From positions 1-17,266 of the forward strand of contig DASWFZ010000144.1 of NCBI GenBank assembly GCA_036393975.1: a stretch of 17,266 bases of DNA, given 5' to 3'. This DNA comes from 13-1-40CM-64-14 sp036393975. Lineage in GTDB: Bacteria; Sysuimicrobiota; Sysuimicrobiia; Sysuimicrobiales; Kaftiobacteriaceae. The notes beneath the pieces were generated by a model. It made no database searches. It had not been told where the DNA came from and worked only from the letters and a program-made list of their open reading frames with translations. Both the position numbers and the translations under genes were made by a program. This document shows positions 1-8,236 of this stretch, in pieces. Each line of letters starts with the position of its first letter. The stretch's first letter is position 1.

Positions 1-203
1 CTGGCGATCCGGGATGGACGCTAACAGCCGGCTCACTGCTCGGTGCAATGCTCGGGCGCCGGGCAGGACACCTAACGGGCTGGCGTCTAGCGGATCCGGC
101 TCAGGGGAGCTTCTGGACGCGAGACTCAAAGCCTGAGACACACGCGTAGACGCTTTGCTCTCGCAATCTTAGGACGCGGGTTCGATTCCCGCCGCCTCCA
201 CCA
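1..203 (+). ncRNA. ssrA: tmRNA (transfer-messenger RNA), 3' portion
   Basis: This is the 3' part of tmRNA, which rescues stalled ribosomes together with SmpB. Visible evidence is the tRNA-like 3' end: a T arm with stem GCGGG (176-180), loop TTCGATT (181-187) and stem CCCGC (188-192). An acceptor 3' strand CGCCTCC (193-199) follows, then A and encoded CCA (201-203). The upstream stretch, including the AGACGC segment and GGACGCGGGTTCGATTCCCGC, matches the usual tmRNA 3' consensus. The 5' acceptor strand and probably the tag-peptide reading frame lie before base 1, so the gene is partial and the tag cannot be read. Its partner gene smpB lies at 9831-10289. Confidence 0.93.
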
Positions 204-206
204 TCT

Positions 207-238
207 AAACCCCGCGACAGATGCGGGGTTTATCTTTT
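207..238 (+). terminator. Intrinsic terminator of ssrA
   Basis: A perfect 9-bp stem AAACCCCGC (207-215) / GCGGGGTTT (223-231) with a 7-nt loop is followed by ATCTTTT. It starts three bases after the tmRNA CCA end, so it is the terminator of the tmRNA transcript. Confidence 0.9.
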
Positions 239-431
239 GAAGATTCTCCTACCACCACCCTGCCATTGTCCTCTCTCCCGGTGAGGACTGGAAGGCAGAC
301 ACGCAGGGGCAGCCCGCCGATGCTCGACCAGGTTAGATTCTCCTGACAGTCGCCGGTTCTCCCGCGTTCCATGACTTGCACCCCCGAACGGAAGGGCACA
401 ACTAGATCACCAGAGGAGCAAACGCAACGGG

Positions 432-1184
432 GTGAGACGCCTTATGTGCTTGAGAGATGGTACGGCGGCGAGCTTGTCTATTAAGCGTTTCTTGCTGTCT
501 GTGCTCCTAGTGTTAGCTATTGCCTGGGTCCCGATAGCACTCGCGCAAGCGTCGGATGAAGCTGTCCGAGAAGCAGTGGTGCTGAACCCCGACAAACCCG
601 GATTCTACCGCATTGGAACCGCATTTCATGTCGGCGGAGGCGTCTTCTACACCAATGCCCATGTGGTCCGCGCGAAGGTACCTGAAGGCTACACCCAATG
701 GTATCTCGCCGGTGCGTCTTCAACCAAAAGCCGCGATACGTGGCTTGGCCCTGCCACCATCACCTGCGTCCATCCACGATGGCGCGGATCCCGTGAGTCG
801 GATGATGTAGAGCCTTTCGACGTGGCGACCATGAAGATAGACTCGAGGAGCGATCTCCCCCCAGCCCTCACGCTGACAAACCGAACGCCGCTGGTAGGTA
901 CAAATGTTACGATCAAGGGGTTTGCGTCCGCATCACTCGGATGGCCCCCCAAACTCTACACGGCGACTGGTCGAGTATCCGAACTCTCGCAGTCGGAGCA
1001 AGCGTTTGCCATTGACATCGAGAGTGGATTCGCGCTGGAAGGGTCGAGCGGGTCGCCCGTTCTCGATGGTGAGGGACACGTGGTCGGGATTGTGTTTGCA
1101 CGGTCGGGGGAACGAGATCGCTCTGCTGCGGCCCAGGTGGTCGCCATAACGGTCGCTGGTATGAATGAGTGCCCGATTCGGTAA
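432..1184 (+). CDS. Secreted trypsin-like serine protease
   Basis: This is probably an exported chymotrypsin-fold (S1/HtrA-like) serine protease of 250 aa. The N-terminus has a positive stretch and a hydrophobic core (about residues 18-38) ending in ALAQA, a plausible signal peptidase site near residue 40. The triad can be read as His77 (in YTNAHVV), Asp130 (in FDVATMKI) and Ser206 (in GSSGSPV), followed by the typical GHVVGIVFA strand. No PDZ domain follows, so it is shorter than DegP-type enzymes. The start is GTG at 432 with GAGGAG at 413-418, a 13-nt spacing that is slightly long. ATG at 444 is an alternative with an even poorer spacing. It lies downstream of ssrA and upstream of a GH8 gene, with no evidence of co-transcription. 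The substrate is unknown. Confidence 0.85.
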   Translation: MRRLMCLRDGTAASLSIKRFLLSVLLVLAIAWVPIALAQASDEAVREAVVLNPDKPGFYRIGTAFHVGGGVFYTNAHVVRAKVPEGYTQWYLAGASSTKSRDTWLGPATITCVHPRWRGSRESDDVEPFDVATMKIDSRSDLPPALTLTNRTPLVGTNVTIKGFASASLGWPPKLYTATGRVSELSQSEQAFAIDIESGFALEGSSGSPVLDGEGHVVGIVFARSGERDRSAAAQVVAITVAGMNECPIR

Positions 1185-1243
1185 CGGTGCGCGAGAGCGT
1201 CCCGGTCCTCTTGAATCTTTGCTCTCCTGCCTCGGGCTATGTA

Positions 1244-1292
1244 TGTCCCTGTACCGGTCGCGTAGCGCTCCCGCTTGAGAACCTCAGGGACA
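1244..1292. repeat. Inverted repeat in the protease-GH8 gap
   Basis: TGTCCCTG (1244-1251) and CAGGGACA (1285-1292) are perfect 8-base complements separated by 33 nt. There is no T-run after it. It lies in the 221-bp gap between the protease and the GH8 gene and could be an operator or mRNA structure, or chance. No gene is seen in this gap. Confidence 0.3.
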
Positions 1293-1353
1293 AGGGAACG
1301 TTATCGTGGATTCGCGGGTTGCCCTTAGAGTGGCGCACCTCTGGTCTCCAGCG

Positions 1354-1359
1354 TATAAT
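1354..1359 (+). promoter_or_regulatory. Candidate -10 element of GH8 gene
   Basis: A perfect TATAAT stands 46 nt before the GH8 start codon in an otherwise GC-rich region, giving a predicted transcript start near 1366. The -35 position at 17-bp spacing (TGGCGC, 1331-1336) fits poorly and there is no extended -10, so the promoter may need an activator. Confidence 0.4.
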
Positions 1360-1405
1360 CTCGGGGGCAAGAACTCTCTAGCCCACAGGCTGCAGGGCGA
1401 CGCGA

Positions 1406-2692
1406 ATGTCTCCACCAAGCGCATCTCCCCTCCCCCGGGTCTTCGTTGTCATGGCTGTCATGCTTTTCTTGCAAAGCACTGGGGCACATGTGCTCAGCGG
1501 TGGAGGCCCTCGGTATCCATTTGGCGGACACACCTTCGCGTACTCGCCGGGAACCATTCACCCCGCCGATGTTCCTCGTCTGCGGTTAGATGTAGACACC
1601 GCTGCGTTCTACAAAGCCTGGAAGGAAAGATACCTGGTGAAGGGCTGCGGACCTGACCGGTATTACGTCTTCACCAATGCGGGCGAGAATGCGGCGGGCA
1701 TCGGCCAAGAGAGCATTTCCTCCTCTGAAGGTCACGGCTACGGGATGATGATTACGGCGTTGATGGCTGGGTTCGACCCAAATGCCCGCACGTATTTTGA
1801 TGGTCTCTACCGCTTCTTCAAAGACCACCCGAGCAGTGTGTCACCGCACTTGATGGCCTGGAACCAAGTCCGAGGATGCGGCAATCTGCCCGCCGGAGGC
1901 ACGGATTCCGCAACCGATGGGGATCTCGACATCGCCTACGCGCTCATCTTGGCCGATCGACAGTGGGGAAGCGACGGAACGATCAACTATCTGCAAGAGG
2001 CGGTCCGGGTGATCGATGCAATCCGGGACAAGGAAATCAACCCGGCGACGTCTGTGGTCCTCCTGGGCGGCTTCGCCACGCGGTCCTCGCCTGCGTATTA
2101 TTACGGAACCCGGTCATCGGATTTCATGCCGGATCACTTCCGCGCGTTCCAAACTGTCAGCCACGACAGCGTCTGGACGAGAGTCGTTGATGCAGGCTAC
2201 GAACTGACTCGGACGCTGCAGACTAAATTCAGCCCGACGACGGGGCTCCTGCCCGATTTTGTCCAGAACACAAACACGTCGCCTGTGCCTGCGAGGTCCG
2301 GTTACCTGGAGAGCACCGGCGACGGGCAATATTCCTACAATGCATGCCGGGTGCCCTGGCGTCTGGCGACCGACTATGTCGTCAGTGGAGACCCCCGCGC
2401 GCTGCAGGCTCTGGAACTCATCAATGCATGGATTCGCAGGGAGACCGGCGAGAACCCGGCCCTGATTCATGATGGCTATGATCTCCACGGCGCGAGGATG
2501 TCATCTGATAGCTCCTTGGCGTTCGTGGCGCCTTTTGCCGTTTCGGCGATGGTGGGTGCACAGAATCAACGGTGGTTGAATGCCTTGTGGCATTACGTGG
2601 TGGGCACGCCCCTCGATGCTAGCGACTACTACGGCAATACCATCAAGATGCTCTCGATGATCGTTGTCTCCGGCAATTGGTGGTCACCCTAA
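1406..2692 (+). CDS. Secreted glycoside hydrolase family 8 enzyme
   Basis: This is an endo-acting GH8 enzyme of 428 aa; the family holds endoglucanases, lichenases, xylanases and chitosanases. Diagnostic features are SEGHGYGMM (107-115), where Glu108 is the expected proton donor, and the family signature ATDGDLDIAYALILADRQW (169-187) with its conserved Asp residues. The N-terminus has a hydrophobic segment (about 11-23), so it is probably exported. Length is close to that of single-domain GH8 proteins and no carbohydrate-binding module is visible. The start ATG has only a weak SD-like AGGGCGA upstream, and ATG at 1451 is an alternative. GH8 (BcsZ) commonly accompanies cellulose synthase. Here the neighbouring synthase (4202-7591) looks poly-GlcNAc-like, so a chitosanase-like activity on a deacetylated polymer is a reasonable guess. 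Substrate specificity cannot be read directly. Confidence 0.92.
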   Translation: MSPPSASPLPRVFVVMAVMLFLQSTGAHVLSGGGPRYPFGGHTFAYSPGTIHPADVPRLRLDVDTAAFYKAWKERYLVKGCGPDRYYVFTNAGENAAGIGQESISSSEGHGYGMMITALMAGFDPNARTYFDGLYRFFKDHPSSVSPHLMAWNQVRGCGNLPAGGTDSATDGDLDIAYALILADRQWGSDGTINYLQEAVRVIDAIRDKEINPATSVVLLGGFATRSSPAYYYGTRSSDFMPDHFRAFQTVSHDSVWTRVVDAGYELTRTLQTKFSPTTGLLPDFVQNTNTSPVPARSGYLESTGDGQYSYNACRVPWRLATDYVVSGDPRALQALELINAWIRRETGENPALIHDGYDLHGARMSSDSSLAFVAPFAVSAMVGAQNQRWLNALWHYVVGTPLDASDYYGNTIKMLSMIVVSGNWWSP

Positions 2693-2744
2693 CTCAGACA
2701 CGCCTTTGACAACGTCTCGATCTGCCGGGACGAAGGAGGTTGGT

Positions 2745-4127
2745 ATGCGCACACGCAGCGGACCGACGCTAGGCACCCTGCTGGTCGCAGTTCTTCTGCT
2801 GGCCAGTGGCAGCAGGGCGCAGGCGCCTTCACCTGGCGGAGAGCCCAATCACATTTACTTCGTCGACGCCGTCAGAAATCGGATCGTTCGAGTAAACGAC
2901 ATGACGGGGGCCGGCTGGACCGCGCTGGGGACTCGGGGAGATGGGCCGCGCCAGTTCCGGGATCCGAAGGGGATCTTCGTCGATGCGGCGGGGCGCATCT
3001 ACGTGGCAGACTCCGGCAATAGTCGTGTGGTGCGCGTCAACGACATGACGGGTGCCGGGTGGACCACCTTCGGCCTCCGGGGAAAGGGCTATCATCAGTT
3101 CGACAATCCCACGGGTGTGTTCGTGGATGCGGCAGAGCGGATCTACGTGGCGGACTCCCACAACAATCGTCTGGTGCGGATGAATGGGATGACCGGAGCA
3201 GGCTGGACCGCGTTTGGCACCCAGGGGGAGGAGACTAACCAATTCAACACCCCTACGGCAGTGTTCGTGGACGCAACCGAGCGGATCTACGTGGTGGACT
3301 CCGGAAACAGCCGCCTCGTCTCGTTCAGGGACATGAAGGGGGCGGGTTGGACCGCATTTGGCTCCGAGGGCAATGGGGCGAATCAGTTTAGCGCCCCCAC
3401 CAGCATCTTCGTGGACAGGCTCGGGCGGATCTACGTGGCCGATGCCGGCAACCACCGGGTCGCGCGAATGGACGCCCTTGGGTCCGGCTTTGTCGTCCTC
3501 GGTACCCAGGGTGAGGGACCAAAGCAGTTCGACAGCCCGACCGGCCTCTTCGTGGACTCGGGGGGGCGAATCTACGTGGCCGATGCCGACAACGGCCGCC
3601 TGGTTCGCATGGACGACTTGACCGGGGCGGGCTGGACCACGCTGGAGGCGGAGGGGGTCACTGACCTCAGTTGCCCGGCCAGTGTCTTCGTCGATGTCAG
3701 TGGGCGCATCTACATCCCGGATTCCTGCAACCATCGTATCGTGCGTGTGAATGATGTCACGGGCGCAGGATGGATCGGCTTCGGCACTCAAGGCAGCGGG
3801 ATCAATCAGTTTGAGACCCCGGCTGGCATCTTCGTGGACTCAACTGGGCGAATCTACGTGGCGGACGCCGGCAATCACCGGATCGTGCGGATGAGTGACA
3901 TGCATGGGACGGACTGGACCACGTTCGGCGCCCACGGCAACGGGCCGGGGCAATTCGATACCCCGACCCACGTTGTTGTGGACACCGCAGGGCACATCTT
4001 GGTAGCAGACGCGGGCAACGACCGGATTGTGCGGATGCGTGACATGAGTGGAGCGGGGTGGACCGTGTTGTCGCACGACACGACCGTGAGCGGGTCGGGC
4101 AAACCCTGGGCGACATTCACTCGGTGA
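2745..4127 (+). CDS. Exported NHL-repeat beta-propeller protein
   Basis: This is a 460-aa protein made almost entirely of NHL repeats. After a signal peptide (residues 1-27, hydrophobic core TLLVAVLLLA, ending SRAQA), nine repeats begin at about residues 36, 84, 132, 180, 228, 275, 321, 369 and 417. Most are exactly 48 residues. The consensus runs RIYVADxGNxRIVRMNDMTGAGWT, then TFGxxGxGxxQFxxPxGIFVDxxG. The last unit decays after the GAGWT segment. NHL propellers bind proteins, RNA or polysaccharide, or carry lyase activity. No catalytic residues can be assigned, so a structural or binding role at the cell surface is inferred. The start at 2745 is chosen over an in-frame ATG at 2664 because AAGGAGGT (2733-2740) lies 4 nt upstream and a signal peptide begins there. 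The earlier start would overlap the GH8 gene. Its stop lies 74 bp before the convergent synthase gene. Confidence 0.9.
   Translation: MRTRSGPTLGTLLVAVLLLASGSRAQAPSPGGEPNHIYFVDAVRNRIVRVNDMTGAGWTALGTRGDGPRQFRDPKGIFVDAAGRIYVADSGNSRVVRVNDMTGAGWTTFGLRGKGYHQFDNPTGVFVDAAERIYVADSHNNRLVRMNGMTGAGWTAFGTQGEETNQFNTPTAVFVDATERIYVVDSGNSRLVSFRDMKGAGWTAFGSEGNGANQFSAPTSIFVDRLGRIYVADAGNHRVARMDALGSGFVVLGTQGEGPKQFDSPTGLFVDSGGRIYVADADNGRLVRMDDLTGAGWTTLEAEGVTDLSCPASVFVDVSGRIYIPDSCNHRIVRVNDVTGAGWIGFGTQGSGINQFETPAGIFVDSTGRIYVADAGNHRIVRMSDMHGTDWTTFGAHGNGPGQFDTPTHVVVDTAGHILVADAGNDRIVRMRDMSGAGWTVLSHDTTVSGSGKPWATFTR
2850..4082 (+). repeat. 144-bp tandem coding repeats (NHL units)
   Basis: Nine tandem units of about 144 bp encode the NHL repeats. 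The core encoding RIYVADxxN recurs as cggatctacgtggc or close variants. Two units are shortened by one and two codons (repeats 5 and 6). The units differ at many silent and coding sites, so this is an old duplication series rather than a fresh tandem expansion. Confidence 0.85.
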
Positions 4128-4161
4128 GGAACCTGGCCGCGCCAGCGGGAGAGTTCTGACA

Positions 4162-4187
4162 GCCGTGCCAAGGCCGCTCGGCACGGT
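4162..4187. terminator. Hairpin between convergent genes
   Basis: GCCGTGCC (4162-4169) and GGCACGGT (4180-4187) form an 8-bp stem (one G-U) with a 10-nt loop. It sits between the NHL gene and the convergent synthase gene. Neither side has a clear T-run, so it would be a weak or bidirectional terminator. Confidence 0.5.
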
Positions 4188-4201
4188 TCTGCCGTTTGAT
4201 G

Positions 4202-7200
4202 CTACCGGCTCACTGGGACGCTCGCCTTCCGTTCGAACTTGTTCCAACCGACGAGCCTACCCTTGAGCGCGGCCATCAAGGTTTTGAAGCCAACGACATA
4301 GAGAAGTTGCCGGGCAAAGAATCGCTGGACGAACACCCACACGAGCAAGGCTCGCTGCTCCCTCGGCTCGAGCAGGAAGGCGACAAGCGACGAGAGGAAC
4401 TCGATCATCTGAAACAGCGCAAAATACGCGAGCAAGGGCACCAGGGCTTCGTTGGACGCAATGAGGGGATGCTGGTATCGCTGCCAGATGAGCATGGCGA
4501 CTCGCAGGACCACAAACAGGTCAACCACGGGGGCAATGAACGAGAAGAAGATGTGAAAAATGAGGACGTACGGCACAGCAAAGACCCCGAGTGCCCCGTA
4601 GCGCCGTCGAAAGAGCGTGTCGAGATGCTTCCACACGGCCTGCATGGTGCCGTACATCCACCGGAATCGTTGCTTCACAAGGCTGCCGACGGTCTCGGGG
4701 GCTTCCGTGAAGCCGATCGCTGTGTCCTCGTACTCGATTCTGTAGCCCATCCGGAGGATGGCCAGGGTCAAGTCGGCGTCCTCTGCGATCGTCTCGGGAG
4801 CGAATCCTCCCGCCTGCAGGACTACGTCGCGCCGCCACGCACCGATGGCCCCGGGCACGACCGTGATGCAGTTGAGTATGGCGAATGCCCGGCGCTCGAA
4901 ATTCTGCATGGTAATGTATTCCAGCGCTTGCCAGCGGGCGAGTAGGCTGGCCCGATTGCCGACCTTAACGTTGCCGGCGACCGCGCCGACGCGGGGATCG
5001 GAAAAGTGGCGGACCAGGTTAGCGATCGCGTCGGGTTGGACCTGGGTATCGGCGTCAAAGGTCACGACAATGTCAGCGGTGCTCTGGCTGATGCCGTAGT
5101 TTAACGCTCGCCCCTTCCCCCCGTTTGGAATTGCAAAGACGCGAACGCGCCGATCGCTAACGACGTCTGCGGCGCGTTGGCTGGTGCCATCGGTGGATCC
5201 GTCGTCGACAACAATGATATCGACGTTCGGATACGTCGAACGGAGCAACGCTTTAATCGTCTGAGCAATCACTTTCGCCTCATTATAGGCGGGTACGACG
5301 GCGCTGACCGATGGCAACGAGGAGAGCGCCCCTGAGGACCCGCGTCGACGCTTTGCTCGGCACTGGATGATCGCCAGCAGGCCAATGACCATGGGCCGTG
5401 TGGTCCCGAGCACCAGCCCCATGAGGAACAGGGCCGTCATGCCGTTGCCCAGCCAACGGATCAGACCGAATCCCGCACGGTTGATCGATGCGATTGTCCG
5501 CGCGGTCGGGCTGATGGCCGGCATCACGGCCTCGCGGGTGAGACCGAGCAGGTCGGAGACCGTGACGAGTTCAAAGCCTTGGGCTCGCAAGCCTTCGATG
5601 ATGTGCGGCAATGCCTTCAGGGTCTGCGACCGATCGCCTCCACCATCGTGCAGCACGACGACTTGGCCCTTATGGTGGCGAGCTTGGTCCAGGGTCGCAT
5701 TGACAATTTCCTCGACCCCCGGCACCTGCCAGTCCTTCGGATCGATATTCATCTGGACGAGGTAGTAGCCGAGGCGGCTGACCAGCAGGAGCGGTCTCAG
5801 CTCCGCCGCAGTCTCCGGCTCGGCATCTACGGCGTAGGGAGGACGGAAGAGGATGGACCTGCGCCCCAGCGCGCTCTCCAGCAACCGTTCAGTGGCGCTG
5901 ATTTCGAGGGCGACCTGATGGTCAGAGATCGTGGCAATGTTGGGGTGGGTGAACGTGTGGTTGCCGATCTCATGCCCTTCACGGTAGATGCGCCGAATCA
6001 GGTCCTCGCTCGCAGTGGCATTGGCGCCGATGACGAAGAAGGTCGCCGGGACGTGATAGAAGTCGAGCACATCGAGGATCGCCGGCGTCCACCGGGGATC
6101 CGGGCCATCATCGAACGTGAGGGCAATTTTCCCCGGGCTCTCACCGCCCCATCGGCGGATGACGTACGAGGAGGAGAAGGTGTCGAGGGTTTCGTCCGCG
6201 ATGAGGCCAGTTTGAGCATCGTATGTGATTCTGCGGCTCCCGGGATGCGGCCCCGCCGTGACCTTCAAAACCTCGCCCTGTCCCTCATAGTCGAGAGCGT
6301 AGCTGGACGGGATTGTCTCAAGGGCGCTGATGATCGCCCCCTCGGGTCTCCGCAGGCGATGGAAGAGCGCCCAGATAGACGGGTCCTCAGACCCCAGGCG
6401 CCACAGCGCAACCCCCCGGGGACTATAGCGTTCTCCTTCCATCACCTGGTTGAACGCAGTGACTGCATCCAGAAACCAGACGCGGTGAAAATGCCCAAGG
6501 GCATCGTGGTATTCGAAGGTGGGGTTGAGCACCAGGGGATCAAAGATGACGTGGGCCTGGGATTCCCGCGCCTTCGCGAGGGCGCTTTGGAAGGTCAGCT
6601 CCGCGGCTGGTGTTGTCCGCCCCGTCCAGTCGTAGCCGTAGTTGGCGATCGCGACAACGTACTTGGCAGGCGGCAACTCGGCGAAGCGCCTCCGCAGTGC
6701 GTCAGCGTACCACGTCTGTGCCGCTAATGAGCCGGGCTTATCGCCGCTCCCATGTTCATCGTATGCGCTGAGGACGAGGTAGTCGCTCCGCTCTGCGAGC
6801 GACCGATAATCGACGGACGCATCGTCAAGGGGAACCATCTGCACCACGTCCAGGCCGAGCGAGTGGAATCGCTTATACAGCTCGGTCTGGAAGAGCCTGA
6901 GATTGGGATCGTCCGGAGGCAGCCCTTCGAAATCGAGGCAGATACCAGCGCCCTGAATAGAGCGGACAAAGCCGAGCAAATTCTGGATCGCGCGGATCCG
7001 GGCATGCGGGTCCGCAAGCATTCTGGCGAGCGCGGCGCTCTCCCAGATCTGGGTCTCCTCGTTAAAATTGTCCACCAGCGGTACAATCGCCAAGCCTGGT
7101 CGATTCTCACGGATGTAGCCGAGCACTCGCGTCTGCACTGTCTCATCGTCTATGTCGACCGTGCCGTCGGCTTTGGTCGCATGTAACCATACCGGAATCA

Positions 7201-7591
7201 GCTTGTCCAGCTGCGACACATTTTTCCTCAGGGACTCAAAACTGGCTCGATCCCAGTTAATAAAGAAACCAATTCGTTCCCCCGTCACCCCTGGTGCCAT
7301 TCCAGCCATCCCAAGCGGGCGGGGCGCGAGGGTTTCGGTCCGGTCCGCCTGCGTCGCCGCGCGATCGTGCGGGATCGGGAACGAGCGCGCCATCCGCTGG
7401 AGTCGCGACAGGAGTGTCGGGGCGAGTAAGGTAGGTGAGAGTTCGATCGTGGGCCCGTTTGCAACCGTGACGATCAGGACGCTGAAGACGAACAACGGGA
7501 CGATGACGGCCAGCAGCGCCATCACCTTGACACGTCGCCACCGTTTCTGTCGAGGATCGTGGAAGACCTGGAGGGTTCCGTTCTGCGCCAT
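4202..7591 (-). CDS. GH18-polysaccharide deacetylase-GT2 fusion, exopolysaccharide synthase
   Basis: A three-enzyme membrane protein of 1129 aa. Order: N-terminal membrane helix (about 22-44); GH18-like domain (about 106-430) with ICLDFEGL, where Asp220 and Glu222 match the end of the GH18 motif; NodB deacetylase (about 487-682) with TFDDGPD (Asp494/Asp495), HTFTH zinc ligands (545-549), RPPY (583-586) and LHDGGG with His648; hydrophobic span (about 709-742); processive GT2 domain (about 761-982) with VVDDGS, DAD (846-848), AEDAD (936-940) and QRFRW (974-978); then 3-4 membrane helices (about 1000-1102). The topology is consistent: hydrolase and deacetylase outside, transferase inside. The family suggests synthesis, deacetylation and cleavage or editing of a beta-linked GlcNAc polymer (compare PgaB and PgaC on separate chains), but the product is inferred. 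ATG at 7591 is preferred over an in-frame GTG at 7675 because the N-terminus then leads into the membrane helix. Neither has a strong SD. Confidence 0.93.
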   Translation of the reverse strand: MAQNGTLQVFHDPRQKRWRRVKVMALLAVIVPLFVFSVLIVTVANGPTIELSPTLLAPTLLSRLQRMARSFPIPHDRAATQADRTETLAPRPLGMAGMAPGVTGERIGFFINWDRASFESLRKNVSQLDKLIPVWLHATKADGTVDIDDETVQTRVLGYIRENRPGLAIVPLVDNFNEETQIWESAALARMLADPHARIRAIQNLLGFVRSIQGAGICLDFEGLPPDDPNLRLFQTELYKRFHSLGLDVVQMVPLDDASVDYRSLAERSDYLVLSAYDEHGSGDKPGSLAAQTWYADALRRRFAELPPAKYVVAIANYGYDWTGRTTPAAELTFQSALAKARESQAHVIFDPLVLNPTFEYHDALGHFHRVWFLDAVTAFNQVMEGERYSPRGVALWRLGSEDPSIWALFHRLRRPEGAIISALETIPSSYALDYEGQGEVLKVTAGPHPGSRRITYDAQTGLIADETLDTFSSSYVIRRWGGESPGKIALTFDDGPDPRWTPAILDVLDFYHVPATFFVIGANATASEDLIRRIYREGHEIGNHTFTHPNIATISDHQVALEISATERLLESALGRRSILFRPPYAVDAEPETAAELRPLLLVSRLGYYLVQMNIDPKDWQVPGVEEIVNATLDQARHHKGQVVVLHDGGGDRSQTLKALPHIIEGLRAQGFELVTVSDLLGLTREAVMPAISPTARTIASINRAGFGLIRWLGNGMTALFLMGLVLGTTRPMVIGLLAIIQCRAKRRRGSSGALSSLPSVSAVVPAYNEAKVIAQTIKALLRSTYPNVDIIVVDDGSTDGTSQRAADVVSDRRVRVFAIPNGGKGRALNYGISQSTADIVVTFDADTQVQPDAIANLVRHFSDPRVGAVAGNVKVGNRASLLARWQALEYITMQNFERRAFAILNCITVVPGAIGAWRRDVVLQAGGFAPETIAEDADLTLAILRMGYRIEYEDTAIGFTEAPETVGSLVKQRFRWMYGTMQAVWKHLDTLFRRRYGALGVFAVPYVLIFHIFFSFIAPVVDLFVVLRVAMLIWQRYQHPLIASNEALVPLLAYFALFQMIEFLSSLVAFLLEPREQRALLVWVFVQRFFARQLLYVVGFKTLMAALKGRLVGWNKFERKASVPVSR

Positions 7592-8037
7592 GAGACTCAG
7601 CTTACCTGGGCAGGCCGAACGGGGAATCCCAGGGAGCACCTCCGCGCGCCACCTGGGAGTACGTGCCCCAGACACGATGAACTGAAGGCGGCTGTCGGTC
7701 CCCTGAACTCCATTCGTCTTCTTCGCGCCAAGTGAAGGCCATGCTCAATCGGTTGCGGGGGACTGGAGATAGGTACGCTGAGCGGATACCAACTCCTGTC
7801 ATGGGGCGGAGCTTTTCCGAATTGCGCCTAGTGAGACCATTACTCGACTTTCCTGGCATGGCTGCGGTGACAAGTCTGGCACATCTGATTCCCCAGAGGC
7901 CTGCGAGTGCTGTCGCCGTCGAAGGATGTTTTCATGCGGACACGCGCTTTCGAACGCGTCTCATTTCGGTTGGGACCGGCCTGTCAAACAAAAGCTCTGC
8001 GCTTCTGACCCGCCCCTTCGATCCGATCCAGGCGATC

Positions 8038-8051
8038 GGTCACTGTCACGA
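8038..8051 (+). repeat. GGTCACTG(G)TCACGA motif, copy 1
   Basis: GGTCACTGTCACGA occurs here and again, with one extra G, at 8153-8167. Each copy contains GTCAC twice in tandem. It could be a binding site for the downstream MEDS-CRP regulator or another factor. No protein can be assigned. Confidence 0.35.
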
Positions 8052-8152
8052 TATCCGCGGGACGTGAACGCCGGGCGAAGGATATGGTCGAAATTTCACA
8101 CGCGAGCACAGCGCGCCTGCTGCGGGCAGGTCGGGCACTGAGAGCTCGCGCA

Positions 8153-8167
8153 GGTCACTGGTCACGA
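8153..8167 (+). repeat. GGTCACTG(G)TCACGA motif, copy 2
   Basis: GGTCACTGGTCACGA is a near-identical second copy of the motif at 8038-8051, with its starts 115 bp apart. GGTCAC is repeated in direct orientation with 7-bp period (8153-8158 and 8160-8165). Confidence 0.35.
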
Positions 8168-8178
8168 GGAGAGAACGC

Positions 8179-8190
8179 CCCTCGCGAGGG
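8179..8190. promoter_or_regulatory. 12-bp perfect palindrome, candidate operator
   Basis: CCCTCGCGAGGG is its own reverse complement and lies 12 bp after the second GGTCAC repeat, upstream of the regulator gene. A dimeric repressor or activator site is possible. It is GC-rich, so chance is not excluded. Confidence 0.3.
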
Positions 8191-8236
8191 CGGTCGAACC
8201 CGATGCCCCTCGGACTAAAACCCCCCAGCACCCAGC

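Noticed and set aside
241..344. AGATTCTCCT occurs twice (241-250 and 335-344) downstream of ssrA.
   Set aside because: Ten bases without dyad symmetry or further copies; it may be chance.
2829..3791. 320-codon minus-strand frame opposite the NHL gene.
   Set aside because: It mirrors the tandem NHL repeats and shows periodic antisense artefacts. The plus-strand gene has SD, signal peptide and conserved repeats.
5635..5647. CGCCTCCACCATC is identical to the tmRNA 3' end plus two bases (193-205), as an att-like copy would be.
   Set aside because: It lies inside the NodB coding region, is only 13 bases, lacks the T-loop sequence and has no integrase nearby. Chance match is likely.
5579..6727. 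382-codon open frame on the plus strand opposite the synthase gene.
   Set aside because: It overlaps the NodB and GH18 domains with clear catalytic motifs on the other strand. High GC produces long antisense open frames. No SD or domain is visible.
7982..7987. Perfect TTGACA on the minus strand upstream of the synthase.
   Set aside because: No acceptable -10 is present at 16-18 bp, and it would give a leader of nearly 400 nt.
7732..8067. 111-codon plus-strand frame in the intergenic region.
   Set aside because: It starts with GTG without an SD and has no recognisable domain, signal or neighbour coupling.
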